Positions 34,401 to 46,435 of a stretch of 64,000 nt of DNA are shown here, one piece after another. Both the position numbers and the translations under genes were made by a program. Location of the stretch: positions 811,294 to 875,293 of the forward strand of contig NMRA01000041.1 of NCBI GenBank assembly GCA_002633005.1. The letters run 5' to 3'. Positions within the stretch are counted from its first letter, which is position 1, and every line of letters begins with the position of its first letter. The notes beneath the pieces were generated by a model that worked only from the letters and a program-made list of their open reading frames with translations, searched no databases and was not told the DNA's origin. This DNA is from Phoronis australis (Eukaryota; Phoronida; Phoronidae).

Positions 34401-34753
34401 TTAAAAGGAAACCAAACCCGCTTTTGGCGTATTCACAGATACTATAAACGACCTTCCCATGCAGTTCTTTGAAACAAGATAATTCTCTGTAACCCTCGAC
34501 AACCCTCAAACGTTTGGAGACAAATTTGCAAAGTCTGCTAAACGGACAAGCGTGACTTACATGTACGCTTTTAGCTGATTTTACGGCACCCACCAAGGAC
34601 CACAATATCCATTTTGTGAGATAGGAGGATGAGCTTTTAATTGATTCCTGCTTTTAATTTGGAAGATTGACGCCAATGATGCATTACTGTAGCAGCTGTG
34701 GACAGAACGAAGACTGGTTGAAATCATCAAAACAGGGTTTGGTATCCTTTTAA
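34401..34753. mobile_element. TTAA-type MITE, best copy (353 bp)
   Basis: TTAA (34401-34404) is followed by AAGGAAACCAAACCC, and the other end is the inverse, GGGTTTGGTATCCTT, followed by TTAA (34750-34753). Terminal inverted repeats with TTAA on both sides are the signature of piggyBac-like elements. No coding sequence is present, so it is a non-autonomous derivative. Other members are at 2595, 25458, 62129 and 63830. Confidence 0.75.
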
Positions 34754-34904
34754 CTAGTCACAAAGTAGCCAGAGCACAGAAAGATCATGTTTTCATTGTT
34801 ACGAAGCTTTATTCAAACTCGTCGCATTATCGGAAACACATTGTACAGTCATTGTTTGAAATAATAATTTTAACATAAATATGGAAATCGTAAATTCTGC
34901 ACGG

Positions 34905-34965
34905 AACTGAAGGTTCTGGGTTCGAGTCCCGGTTGGGGCAGAACTCTTTTCAGACATATATTCGT
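34905..34965 (+). repeat. tRNA-like SINE relic
   Basis: A perfect B box (GGGTTCGAGTCCC) stands at about 34918-34930, but no convincing A box lies at tRNA spacing upstream. It is probably the 3' part of a tRNA-derived SINE head. Confidence 0.4.
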
Positions 34966-35404
34966 TATGCCATGTGATGTGGCCACAGCAGGCGTGCCGA
35001 CCAGACTTAAAATATTTGTAAAATAATTCTGATGTTTCATCAATTTCAGAACATTTGCAACAACATTAACCTATCATAACCTAACGAAATCAGCCATTCA
35101 GATCGCCATAACATAATGAAATAAGCCATTAAGACCGTCATATATTTTGTTAAGGGGTTTCCCATTCCCTCGGATTTCTCGATTCTTGCCACATTTTTGC
35201 TAGGTCAGTCTAAATGTAACTTTTCGTTAGATGTTCCAGTTAAGAAGCCAAAGGCAGAATTTTGAACAAAGCTAAACCATTATTATAATTAGCTACTCAA
35301 TCTCACAAGTACATGTCAATTGTGTTACAATAATTCTCTAAAATGCTGTAGCTGTAATTCTGTTTTGGCATTGAACTCATTTGGCTTCAATAATAAAAAA
35401 AATG

Positions 35405-35694
35405 TCAGTTATTGTTCCATGGAATAGTTTTCATGATATAATTTCGTTCTAACCCCCCGCATGTTTCCTCTGAATCTCCTGAACACTTAGAGCGACACTG
35501 AGATTCCAGAGCCTTGCCATGGTCACCGTATCGGTTACCGCACCAACATTCGTCGCCGTTCTGGACTGCTGCATACTTGAATGACCTCTGACTACATTCG
35601 GACCGGCAACGTTCACGTGTGACGTTATTGGTAGACTTGGTGACCAAAATGGAAAAGTCTCTTTTGCAAGAACTGTCAACGTAACATCCGGGAT
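35405..35694 (-). CDS. PAN+WSC protein B/C exon 2 (WSC domain)
   Basis: Acceptor ATCGCAG-like site, 290 nt as in gene A, ends TGA. The words RCRSEC, ECWCG and ETCGG are present. Confidence 0.88.
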
Positions 35695-38600
35695 CTGCGA
35701 AAGAGAAAAAAAGAAACAAATTGTTGAGGATTTAATTAACTAATCAAATCGCGCAGACACTCATTTGCATATTTTAAATTTAAAGATGTTGCATGACATG
35801 ACCTTCGACCCCTTAAACAAATGGCCACAGTACAAGCCATTGGACTTTTACGATGTAATATTCAACCCCTTCGCTTTATTTGTGACCATTTCCCCCCTTT
35901 GGCAACGTGATAAATTTTGAGTTGAAGTGAAATGTGTTTGGCAGACTTACGAATCTCCAAACTAAATGCATTGACGCAAACCTTAGTATGGCAGGTTTAG
36001 TAGGACTGCCATTAGACAAGATCGAAGCAAGTCTGTTGAAAGAATTATTTCTAAGAATTATGACAAAATAGTTAAAATGCCCATTCGCCATATATAAGTT
36101 ATAGTTTTATGATTTCTCAATCACTATCGTTTAACTTCCACAGTCGTGTCTGGCATGTCGCAACATTCAAGTACGAAAAAAATGAACAACTGGTTTGAAA
36201 AGCTGGACTCAGGATAAAAAGCGGGACATTTGGATCTAAGCCAAAACTTAATGTTCGCTGCAAAATACAGAGACGTACCGACAGCGTTTTTTGTCGAACG
36301 GGAAATGCAACACCTAAAAATGCTCGATAGCGTGTTTTGTTTGTGGTTTTTTAAGGTTGAATGGGAAATTGCCGTTTTTTCGTTCTTGAATGTTGATCGT
36401 AACAATTATGGAACGTGTTCGAAATAACATTGCCTCTTTTTATGAATATTGTTACTTCCAGAATCCACTTTCTTTAGTAACATAACAATCGTAAAATGTG
36501 TTACAGTGTCTCCCGTTTACGGTAACATACATTACATGTATCAGGATCACTGTCTAACTTTTACTTTCTGAAGAAATGAGTTTATTTCTAAGTTTTTATG
36601 GGAAGTCCTGAACTGCACCAGTGTGATGAGCTATCCACGGTTCAAAGCTACATGATGGATGTTTACCTACTTTTTATCAGAAAACCTTGATCTGCAAATA
36701 TTTGGAGTAGTTTATAGCATTTTTCGTAAAAGTCACTGCATTCTGAATTGTTACTGAAGAATGTAATTGTATCGATCGGCACCAAAGGTCCAACTAATTA
36801 TAACATATAAAGATATCTAATTTTGGATGAATGCCTGACTAAACTATCCACACTAAGTGTGAGGGTCGGGATCCGTATTCTAAAACCTTTGTCATTATAA
36901 AGTAGAAATCTTTTGAATCATTGAAATTATTTCCCTAATAGCTTAACTAGTAATTCATTTTACCTCTCTCGTTCATTTACTTTTTATGCGCCCGTCCGTC
37001 CGGCGTCCGCTGCTTTATCTCCAAAACACCTTGACGTATGTTCATGAAATTTTGCACATGTGTTTCTTCCGTAGATGGAACGACATGAGCGAACTTTCGT
37101 ACGGATCGGACTACCGGTGTCCCCCCTATTTTCATTTTTATTTTTTTTACGTTTCCCTCTGTATCTTCAAAAGTCCTCAACGGATTTTCATAAAATTTGG
37201 TATATAGGCACTTATTAGTGAGATGAGGCTATCTTCCCCTTTTAGGATGGATTCGACGCAGTTTGCGCCATCTAGTGGCCATTTTTACTGTTTTCGAGTC
37301 TGTGTTTTTGCGTCCACCCCTCTATCAACCAAACCGCTCAAAGAATGATTGTGAAAATTGGCATGTATGTTTTGACTATGAAGTGGGCGGCTGGCGATGA
37401 TTTTCCGACGACTTCGACTACTGTGGCGCCTCCTAGTGGCAGTTTTTTGCGCCTATGGCTGTATCTCCTAAACCGTTCGAAGGATCTTCACTTAATTTAG
37501 TAAGTGTATTTATATGGTGTTAACAACGGAGGACGGCGACTTTAGGACAGATCTGACTACTGGTGTGCCACCAAGTGGCATTTTTTTACGTTTACCGCTG
37601 TATGTTCAAAGGTCCTCCACGCATTTTCATAAAATTTGACATACAGAAGCATCTGTTAATGAGGTGACGCCATCTCTCCGTTTTCAGATGGATTCGACCT
37701 AGTTTGCGCCACCTAGTGGCCATTTTTACTTTTTTCGAGTCTGTTTTTGGCGTCCACTCGTCTATCAACCAAACCGCTTTCAGGATAATTGTGATAATTG
37801 GCATGTGTGTTTTTACTATAAAGTGGACGGCTGAAGATGATTTTCCGACGGCTTTGACTACTATGGCGCCTCCTAGTGTCAGTTTGTTTGCGATCATGGC
37901 TGTATCTCCTAAACCGTTTGCAGGATCTTTACTTAATTTAGCAAGTGTATTTATATGATGTTGACAACGAACGACGACGACTTTCAGACGGGTCTGACTA
38001 CTGGTGTGCCCCTATCGGCAATTTTAGTTTTTTACGTTTACCAGTCTCTATCTTCGAAGGTCCTCAACAGATTTTCATAAAATTTTGAACATAGGCATCT
38101 ACTATCCTCCTGTTTTTGGATGAAATCGAGGTATTTTGCACCACCTAGTGGCCATTTTTTGCTGTTTTCAAATCTTGTTTTTGGCATCCACCCCTCTATC
38201 AACCAAACCATTTTAGGGATGGTTTTGAAAATTGGCGTACTCGATTATTTTCGGTGTCAAGAGGACGTTTGATGATGGCGCCTGACTAGTGTGGCGCTTA
38301 AGTCCTAGTGGTAGTTGTGTTTTGTTTTGCGCCCATATCTGTATCTCCTAAACCCACGGCAGGATCTTCATTAAATGTAGAAAGTGTATTTATATGAAGA
38401 TAACAACAAACGACAACTTTCAGGTGGAGCCAACGGACGCTGAGCCCAAAAGTGGAATTTCATTTTATTCTGTTTTTCTTTGTTTCTCTGAATTTCCTTG
38501 ACAATTTTTTATGAAATACAGCATGTTCTTTTTTGTATGGATTGTACGTTTTGGCGTCATCTATTTGCCATTTGATGATACAAATAAATTACCCTAAAAG

Positions 38601-41600
38601 CACACCATTTGCGGTGCATCCGTGGGCACATTTCAACGCTCCTCGTTGCTCTTGTTATGTTGATAATACACGCTGTTATTTTTCGCATTTTGGTAACACT
38701 TTTGGCTTTTGGAATTAAAAAAAAATTTTGAAACCAGTCAAGTACGTGAAATGACAATTACTTGTGAAGTCAAGTACGTGTAATGACATTTACTTCTGAA
38801 TTAAATTATTTATGTTTGCTTCTGGTATAATCATCAAAACTGACAAAGGGTTTTCCAGTGATATGGCTCTTATGTAATTCGGTTGAAAAAAGCGGGGTTG
38901 CGAAAATTCCATAGCAAGTGCAAACAACTATCACACATGCGTGGCGCAACCTCAGTGGCTGCCAGATCGGAGTTGGCATTCCCAAGGTACCCAAACTACA
39001 TGGTTAACGGACTCCCAAACACGGTGTCAGACGCAAAAACACAACTCATGTACCTGCAAACACCGTTCACTGACTCACGTACACGGGATCGGACTCGCAA
39101 AGCACGGTTTACGGATAAAATGTAGAAGTCGGCTTCGACAGCTGTGCAATGGGTGCGAGATTAAATATATTTTTGATCATATGTTTGTTTTTAATGTGAT
39201 GTAATTGTTGAGAATTAGAAATAATAAACATTGTTTAAACTGCTTAATTGTTCTACAGTTTATTGGCGTCCCGAACTCAACATCCATTCTCAGTGATGTT
39301 AATGTTTGTGACCTGTTTAATTTTAAGTTCATGCACAGTAAAAAGGAACATTTGAAACGGATTAATGGGACTTGAAATATTTGTCTCTGGTGAAAGTTAG
39401 CTCAAATTGTATTTTTGTGCTAAAACCAAGTTTTTCTAGGCGAAGGTGTTGCCAAATACAAGATGGTTGATCAGTTCCTTTTCTGTGTAGCAACTATTTC
39501 GCGCTATTTACCCGGGAAGCCAATGAGTCCGTGAGCGCGTTTTCGGCATGTTTTTTCGGAGTGAACCGTGTTTGGCGGTCCGTGTACCGTGTTTCTACGT
39601 AAATGTGCGTCCGTGACCGTGTATTTTGGATGAATGGATCGTGTTTTGTGAGTCCGATCCTGTGTATGTGAGTCAATGAACGTGCGGGTACGCGAGTCGT
39701 GTTTTTGCAGCCGAAACCGTGTTTAGGAGTCCGTTGATACCAGGAATAGAGTTCAATAATATAACCGAATGACAGTTGTCGATTATTTTACAATTAAAAT
39801 GGACGTTGTACATGTATTACCCCAGAACATGATATCTTTCCTAAAGATAGTATTACTACGCCCGGTCCAAGCATTTCATGGAAGTTTTTTTTAAAAATGT
39901 CTACACAGAGTTCTGGGTAAAAAATAGTAGCTGATTGATAGAACTAGTAATTGATATATGATTGAAAGGCCAAATGTGGTGCCCTTAGATAAATTATTTT
40001 GCGTATGCAACCATGTACTCAAACAATTATACAATTGCTTTTCACAGTCGGGAATTGTTTTGTGTCGGGTGAATCCTTCTGCTGATTCTGTGGCAGATAG
40101 TCACCTACCTTTACAGCTCAACATATTATATAACTTTTGTATTTATCGATATCTGTAGTAGTTTAGTTTGTCCAATGAGCTAAATCCTGTATTTGTTTGT
40201 CATAATATATATGACCTTTTATCTCACCCTCACGTGTTGTTTCACTGTAAACTAGCTCCGGTATCGCTTTGCAGTTAGTGCAAATAAATATTATTTAAGT
40301 ATTAAATTATTTTATGTAAGCTATACTGCTTTTTCCTCGCTATCGTATTGTTTTGAATCTTGGGTCAGTGACCCTCTTTGTTCTCTCACTATTGGCTTAA
40401 TTGAACCACTTGATTTCTTTGTCTCGTTGCAATACTGTGCCATCGTCCATAATTTCTCTTCAACTCTGTATTTTTCAGTCAATTTCTATATCCCTCCCTA
40501 ACTCAATCCACTTTTTATTACTTACTCTCAATTTTCTCATGTCGATATCACGGTTGTTTTTGGCATACTGTTACCCAATTTTATAGCTCAACATATTATA
40601 TAACTTTTACATTTATCGACATCTGTAGTATGAGTTTAGTTTACATAGGCTGATTCACGGGGGGCCCAGCCTCACACCCCCCCCCCTTGGCGGCTGCAAA
40701 AATAAAACAACAAAAGCATGAGGAAATATTGAGTTTATTAATTAACCCCGGTAAATAGCAGTATACGGCTGAAACAAGATTTGACAATGTGTGAAGTTTA
40801 AGTTTGTGTGTGAGTGTGGGGGACTCAGACCCGATTTCACGTGCCTATTCAGACAACCGGCGCAATCGTAACGATAACTATGGCTAAGTAATGCCGCTCC
40901 CGGTCAATATGTACTTGACAACCTAGGCAGCAGTGGCTCGGCGCACTACCACTCCGATTCTGTCGCCTGCTCCACTGTGCAATGAAGAAAATTACTTCAT
41001 TTTTTTCAGAGAAAACGGAAGCTGAGTCACGATGTAGAAACAGAAGCTGCTGGTAAGATGTAAATTTTAATCGAAGCCTTAATGAGTCACTCATAAACTC
41101 ATAATTCTCTCTTTGTCAAAATTAAAATTAAGACGATTTGAAATTGAATGGCATGGTTAATGCCACCACGAAAAAGGGTTTAGTCTTTTGGGCAACTTAA
41201 GACTGTTTTAAACATAACAACTTTTGCTACGAACGGGTTGCACAAAATATAAAGGGTGTACTAAACATTAGGGAGAGAAGCAGGCTCGCGCGCAAACGCT
41301 GTGGACAATAAACAAGTATGTCTCTTCACTTGAAAGCGTGGTGGCGCAGAAGAGCACGCGCGCTCTGACCGATAGGTCGGGTGTACGAGTTCGTGCCCCT
41401 ACAGAATTTTTACACATATTCTCAAGTGTTTTTGTCTTTGAAAATAATTCAGAAATCAAGGAAAATGCTTGTCTTTAGAGGCAAAAACAAACCTCCCAAT
41501 TCGGCGCTATGCGCCTCTACACTCGCAAATCTAGTACAGAGTTATTCAGAAGGAAAAACTGTGGTTACCGAACAATTTTTAATCTCCCTCAACAGCTTAT

Positions 41601-43125
41601 TATTTAAAATGACTTATTCTTATTAAAATGACATCGGCAAAAAATTGAACTTCGGGCCTCAAAAGCGAGGCCACCTATATTAATATAGGAAGGCCTCGCC
41701 AAAAGGGGGCCGAAGAGCGGGGCGTGCTATATTAATATAGGTGGTACCGCCGAAAGGTGGCCGATGAGCGGGGCCCACTTATATTAATATAGCACGCCCC
41801 GCTTTTGACGCCCCAAATTCAATTTTTGCCTATGTCATTTTAATAAGAATAAGTCATTTTAAATAATATGCTGTTACTCCCGCTCATGATAAATGAGCGC
41901 ATGCGCTAACAGTCATTCGACAAACACCTGACTGACGAGATGGATATTAACGGCAGATTATCATGTGTGATCGCACTCCAAATCTGAGGTCGGCAGCACA
42001 GTATGAGGCAAGCCAATGAAGCAAGCGATTTCCCAAAAGAATTCCAAGTGCATTTTAGAATATATTTAGTGAATACTACGATATCTTTACAATTAATTTC
42101 AAACAGTTATGATTTACTCCAGTTGCCTCTAAATTGGACTGGCTGCTGCTTTTAGTTACCACTGTTTTGCTTACATCAAATGTCAAAGGCCACATTTCCA
42201 TAATTAAGATTACGTCCATGTCTTGCCATACTAAATAAGGAGATGTGATTTGCCTTGCTGAAGACAAACCGGCATCGTAACGAGCAGTTGACATATTTTT
42301 TTTTGAAATTTGAAATTAAAAAATGTTTTGACATCAACTGAAATTCAAATTTTTACTAAGAACCGGAAAAATAGCTGTTGAACTGGCTGAGTCTGTTTGG
42401 GTGGCAGTGAACCACTTTGAATAATGCAATTTAGTCCGTTTTTCGCGTTCCAGGCCTCTTTAAGACAGAAATTTGGTTTTACGCTCCCCCTTACTAATTG
42501 CTGAAGAATTTTTATTGAAGTAAATATGAACGCATCACACTCTAAACAAAGTTGATATAAATTATCTCAGTAGCTAGCAATTATCTGTATATTCTTGGAG
42601 ACTTTCCACTTTGCACACGTGAGATCAAATAATTTTATGAAATACATGTAGTTGTGTTAAGTGTAAAGACAAACTTTTCATGTAACAGCACCTGGGTGTT
42701 GTGCTTTGTGGGCTTGACGTCAACTATTGTACACATATTGTTTGTAATAAACATTAAAAGTAGTTACAATGTGCTTTGTTACCTGTACAGCTGCCGGCAT
42801 TTCCCCCCGTGTGCTCGAAATATTCCCAATCTTCATTATAATCAAATTCACTCGTCTTGACATCGTTAAGACAAACTTTCTGGCACAGCTCATATCTCTG
42901 GGAGAATCCGAAGTCGTCACACATCTCGTCTTGGAGGCAATCGTAGGCACAATCTAGAGCAGATGACTTTGCAACAGTGGTGGCAGTTTGATTGGCAATG
43001 CGTTTGTTTGTGGCCATCTCGACATACTTCGGTCCACAAGATTGTGAGCTCATCCCAGCCTGTATCAACAGAACTGAAATGACGAAGCCTTCTCCAACTT
43101 TTAGCGACGAAGCTCTTAGAAACAT
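35405..43125 (-). CDS. Secreted PAN+WSC protein B/C with a 7-kb intron
   Basis: Exon 1 (43125-42783) encodes a signal peptide and PAN-like domain; exon 2 (35694-35405) encodes a WSC domain. Each is clearly the counterpart of the matching exon of genes A and D, the phases agree (1 to 1), and no other partner for either exon is visible between them. Joined, the protein would have about 210 residues, with all eight WSC Cys and the CAYDC, DEMC, CQKVC pattern. The 7.1-kb intron holds the 435-bp satellite and several mobile elements, against 0.3 and 1.6 kb in the paralogues. The alternative is two half-genes, each of which lost its partner. Confidence 0.72.
36988..38460. repeat. Satellite, about 435-bp unit, 3.5 copies, with CTCF-like cores
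   Basis: The landmark CTAGTGGCCATTTTT recurs at 37272, 37713 and 38145, giving unit lengths of about 440 and 432 bp. Each unit contains three related sub-blocks, each built around a (C/G)CC(A/T)CCTAGTGGC-like word followed by a T-rich run and a GTATCTCCTAAACC or TCAACCAAACC segment, so the unit itself arose from a shorter repeat of about 145 bp. Open frames over it are repeat artefacts. Confidence 0.9.
38810..38990 (+). repeat. Dispersed repeat, inverted copy at 48530-48740
   Basis: Here GGCTCTTATGTAATTCGGTTG, in part, and ATGCGTGGCGCAACCTCAG occur; the reverse complements of both lie in the same relative order at 48530-48740. A shorter piece recurs at 49670-49700. Confidence 0.65.
39004..39735. 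repeat. Inverted pair of short tandem blocks
   Basis: The block 39004-39115 and the reverse complement of 39625-39735 align over about 110 bp, sharing CGGACTCCxAAACACGGT and ACACxGGATCGGACTC. Each arm is itself made of degenerate units of about 20 bp with the theme ACTC-ACACGG. Some 500 bp of unrelated DNA separates the arms. Confidence 0.65.
40125..40650. repeat. Short direct repeat, 55 bp, 470 bp apart
   Basis: AGCTCAACATATTATATAAC followed by TTTATCGA(T/C)ATCTGTAGTA occurs at about 40118 and 40587. Confidence 0.75.
41591..41875. mobile_element. Palindromic MITE-like element with three inner palindromes
   Basis: The ends are inverted repeats of about 55 bp (41591-41648 and 41823-41875), starting AACAGC and ending GCTGTT and sharing AAAATGACTTATTCTTATT. 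The centre holds three copies of the palindrome TATATTAATATA, each embedded in GC-rich arms that can pair with one another. No coding sequence. A flanking CTCCC on each side may be a target duplication, but it is offset by a few bases and uncertain. Confidence 0.75.
42385..42465 (+). repeat. Foldback-family repeat relic
   Basis: GTGGCAGTGAACCACTTTGA and GCAATTTAGTC match 5695-5760 in the same orientation. Confidence 0.5.
42783..43125 (-). CDS. PAN+WSC protein B/C exon 1
   Basis: 343 nt, phase 1 donor ACAG|GTAACA. The start aligns with the paralogues' MFL start; the 16 upstream in-frame codons to 43173 are not counted because the paralogues lack them and the TATA-like box lies there. Confidence 0.85.
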
Positions 43126-43173
43126 AGTGAGGCAATCGAAACACCTAATAAATCGGGCAAAGTGTAGCCACAC

Positions 43174-43188
43174 TAGAAATGTATAATA
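43174..43188 (-). promoter_or_regulatory. TATA-like core promoter of PAN+WSC gene B/C
   Basis: On the minus strand TATTATACATTTCTA lies about 50-60 bp before the ATG, matching the arrangement at genes A and D. Confidence 0.5.
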
Positions 43189-43199
43189 AGCCTACACAT

Positions 43200-45635
43200 G
43201 AAATAAAACAATTAGAAACTAACTTTAATAACTATTATTTGGTCTAATAAAATCACTTTTGTAACGAGAACTTAATTATACGTCTTTGAGACGAATTTCA
43301 AAGCAAGTATTTGTCCAACAAAAGGGGTATTCATGAAGCACTCAGAGAAATAAAGCGTTGTTCTATCATCCTAATAGCTGCAACGTGTCGTGTATGACGG
43401 AATACGCCAAGCCATGACACCAAAGAGCGTCAGTGCTCAAATGTCTCTTAGTGCATTTCTTTCAAACTTTCTGTAGACCAACCGATGTTCGTGAGGTTCA
43501 GATTGTACAGCAGCTCTGGAACGTCATTCTCATGTCAAGTAAAACTATATGTAACTTCTTGTTAGACACTGCAGTCTTGAGAACAAAATCAAATTTGTAA
43601 AAACTACGGTGTTATCAGTAAGGCACACATTCGTCCAGTCAGTGTGCTTTACAAACTTTACTAAAAGCACATTTAGCTCTGTTTAGCTGACTAAACTACT
43701 AAAATTGAATTAGACCTTTCTCTCTCATAAAACCGGTCCCACAGCCTTTGCCATGATGGGATTTTATTTACGTTATCAACACAGATCACAGTCAATAAGT
43801 ACTTGCCTGCCCTTAGTGAGTTCGCAATTTTAGAGTTGGTCGACCCCAATTAACTCTGAAGCGTTTTCCTTGAGTCAGTGATTGTTTCAATGCTCTTTCA
43901 TTGGTGGTCCTATCATAGAAAGGAATATCATAAAAAACGATTTTAGGACAGTAAAAGCTATATTTCAATTTTAATTTTCAACCAGCTAAAAAGTGCGAAA
44001 TTCAGCATTAAAATATAACATTCTTCTGTTTTTCGGATATGTGGCTGTTAAGCAATTATTTAGGTTACTTATAATTATTTATAGTGTAACGTATTACCTT
44101 TCTTTTCTCAAACACAATGACTACATGTACATGTAGTTACCAAATAAGCACACGTATATTTGCTGAATGAGTGTAAAATGCATGTTTCTCTCCATGCCTG
44201 TTGAATCCTTGCGTCTAATTGTAACCGCAACGTCCCGAAATAAAGTAAACAAATGAAAAGTACCTTCTGTACTTTTTAACTGGTATTGCTTCCCACACAT
44301 AGACACGGATATCTAAGTCTCAAATTGTACAATAAAGTAGCGAGATCTGATACCGCTTCTTTACAAAAAAATCCATCTTATAGGTTTGTGGTTATGACGT
44401 GTTTAAATATTAGAAACTTGGGGCAGCTTTCCTAGGTCTCCAAAGGCGAATTTTGGTGTGTTACGACTGTTTTTACAAACCTTAAAGCTTCAATTTTATT
44501 AAAACGTGTGATTATTAATTGAGGTCGTACGGTGGCCCAAAGATGATATCGCATGTTTCTGTTTTAATTGTCTCGGGATCTCGAGATCGCAATTTCCTCA
44601 GTGTGTTGCTGTACGTAAATAGAACTTTATAACGAGGTCAAAGAAAGTGCCGATCTAATGGAAGCTAAAAACGCTACCGTCCGAGTTTTTGCGTAATGCC
44701 TGGAACATTTGATCACCTTTTATTTCACGAGATATTCAGGGAAACAGGGATTACTTGAATGAAGAGTATGATAATCTTGGATTCAAGCTCTTTGAAACTT
44801 TATTGTTATTTATAAAGAATCATGACCATACGATCACTTTTTGAAACCCTGCACACCATGGCCATAAATGCTTGAATTCGGTTACCAGGAATTTTGATAT
44901 CGTATTTTAAGCATTTCTTCTTTAATTTATGTAAATTTAACAGAGACACAAACGCAAAAATTAAAAAAAAAATTATTGTGACGTCATCAGTGGATCGTTG
45001 TTAGTGTTGTTCTACACAAGCCGCGAGCCGTAATGGTCAAACTGAGTTCGACTGAGTATTATGAAAAGTTGATTGTGCGGAGGATGCAGTAATAGCAATC
45101 AGACAGACAATATTTCTATTTTTGCGTATTCAAAAGATCCTAATGGCACAGGTTTGTACGTCGGGCACGGGTATATGGAAGTACACTGGGCAGCAAGCGT
45201 TCAGTTCAGAGGCTACGCTGTGCTCAACCCATTTTGAAGAATTGTGCTTCGATCTGACCTACAAACGGAGATTTTATGAAGGTTTCTCCAACGTATTTGA
45301 TGGACAAAAATTGTTTATGTTGGGCCATTGCTGCGAACGTACAGTGTAGTTGTCAGGTCTTTTTGAGTACGAGCCTCAGCATCAAATTGTGACTAAGATA
45401 ATGAATGTGATTGCCGAAAGTTTCCGTCAGTCTACTATTGTTCAAGATTTTGCGGGAATGCATGCTATCCGCACGTGCGTCAATGCCCAATAGTAGAAAA
45501 TGGGATGTGGACGCCACGGAAATAGTTATAGGTCATGATCGCAGCCGGCACAGAGGCTGGAGTTGGAAGGTCTGAAATTTGAATTTTCACTGAATGGTTC
45601 TGCCATTAGCCTCTGAACAAGTCATGAAAAATGTT
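43200..45635. other. Spacer without a supported gene
   Basis: 43320-43380 keeps traces of the upstream flank shared by genes A and D (AAAGGGGTATTC...GAAGCACT). The rest shows no domain-bearing frame. A 75-codon frame at 45122-45349 is unassigned. Confidence 0.5.
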
Positions 45636-45638
45636 AAT

Positions 45639-46435
45639 TACAAATAAAAATGTTAAAGTGACTGATGCAAAATGCTCTGGTTTGAAGTCAGACATGCCGT
45701 GTTCCGAGCTGTGTGACAGTCGAGAGTGAGTAACACGATGTCTCAAAAAATTTTTGTTGACGACGACAATGACGTTGATAAAGCCACTCGATAGGTGTGT
45801 GCTATGTTGTTAAAAATTTTCAAAATGAAACATTATGGAAATATTGACTACATTCTGCCGTGCTCATTGTGTGTTCTGTGTGACTGTGAGATCTGTGTTC
45901 AATGTCTTCTCTCTGCTCTGAGGTTTGACAATGAACAACAATGTGGATAAATAGAATCATGACAACAATAAAATGAAAGGGGTTAATTCAATGAATAAGC
46001 ATTGGAAATGTTAATTCATCCATGTTTGTATTTAGATATCAAATCTTTATCAAGTTCCAAATGATTAAAATGTTGGTTTTTGATATGAGCTCAAAATATA
46101 ATACTGTGTTTTTCGACCAACAGGAGGCGCTGCTACAATATTTATTATTCTTCTTTAACTCTTTTTTACAACTAATTTCGTAATATTTATCACTCTTGTT
46201 TAGTAACTTCAAATGAACAAAACCAAATCAAATTATCATTCAGTGTTAGCTCAGTGTTACTGGTTTTCAAAGAACGATTCTCTGTGTCAAATTTTGCAGA
46301 ATGTCAAATTGTTGGTCAAATTTCTCGAAAATGTGCACGCCAAACCTTGGGAGCTGTTTTAGATTGTTAATGTGTTATAACTTATTGACACTAAATCCGG
46401 CAAAATTATAATGTACCCCAAAACTAGCCACTGAA
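45639..46435. repeat. Long direct repeat, copy 1 (about 797 bp)
   Basis: Nearly identical to 46736-47530, with scattered substitutions and single-base gaps. Both begin ACAAATAA(A/G)AATGTTAAAG and end CAAAACTAGCCACTGAA. It may be the 3' end of the LINE whose RNase H region lies between the copies. Confidence 0.92.

Larger units (their letters stand above)
31000..35400. other. Spacer between PAN+WSC genes A and B/C
   Basis: No supported gene. A 132-codon minus-strand open frame at 32163-32561 is the longest; it shows no domain, signal peptide or splice context. The stretch 32640-32880 is a repeat shared with 55530-55730, and 33000-33600 is rich in TGAGGTCGC words in both orientations. A TTAA-type MITE and a tRNA-like relic are listed separately. 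Confidence 0.5.

Noticed and set aside
41310-41405. tRNA-like stretch (GTGGCGCAGAAGAGC ... GAGTTCGTGCC)
   Set aside because: The B-box match is weak (GTGCC in place of ATCC) and the stems do not close, so I do not list it as a tRNA or SINE.
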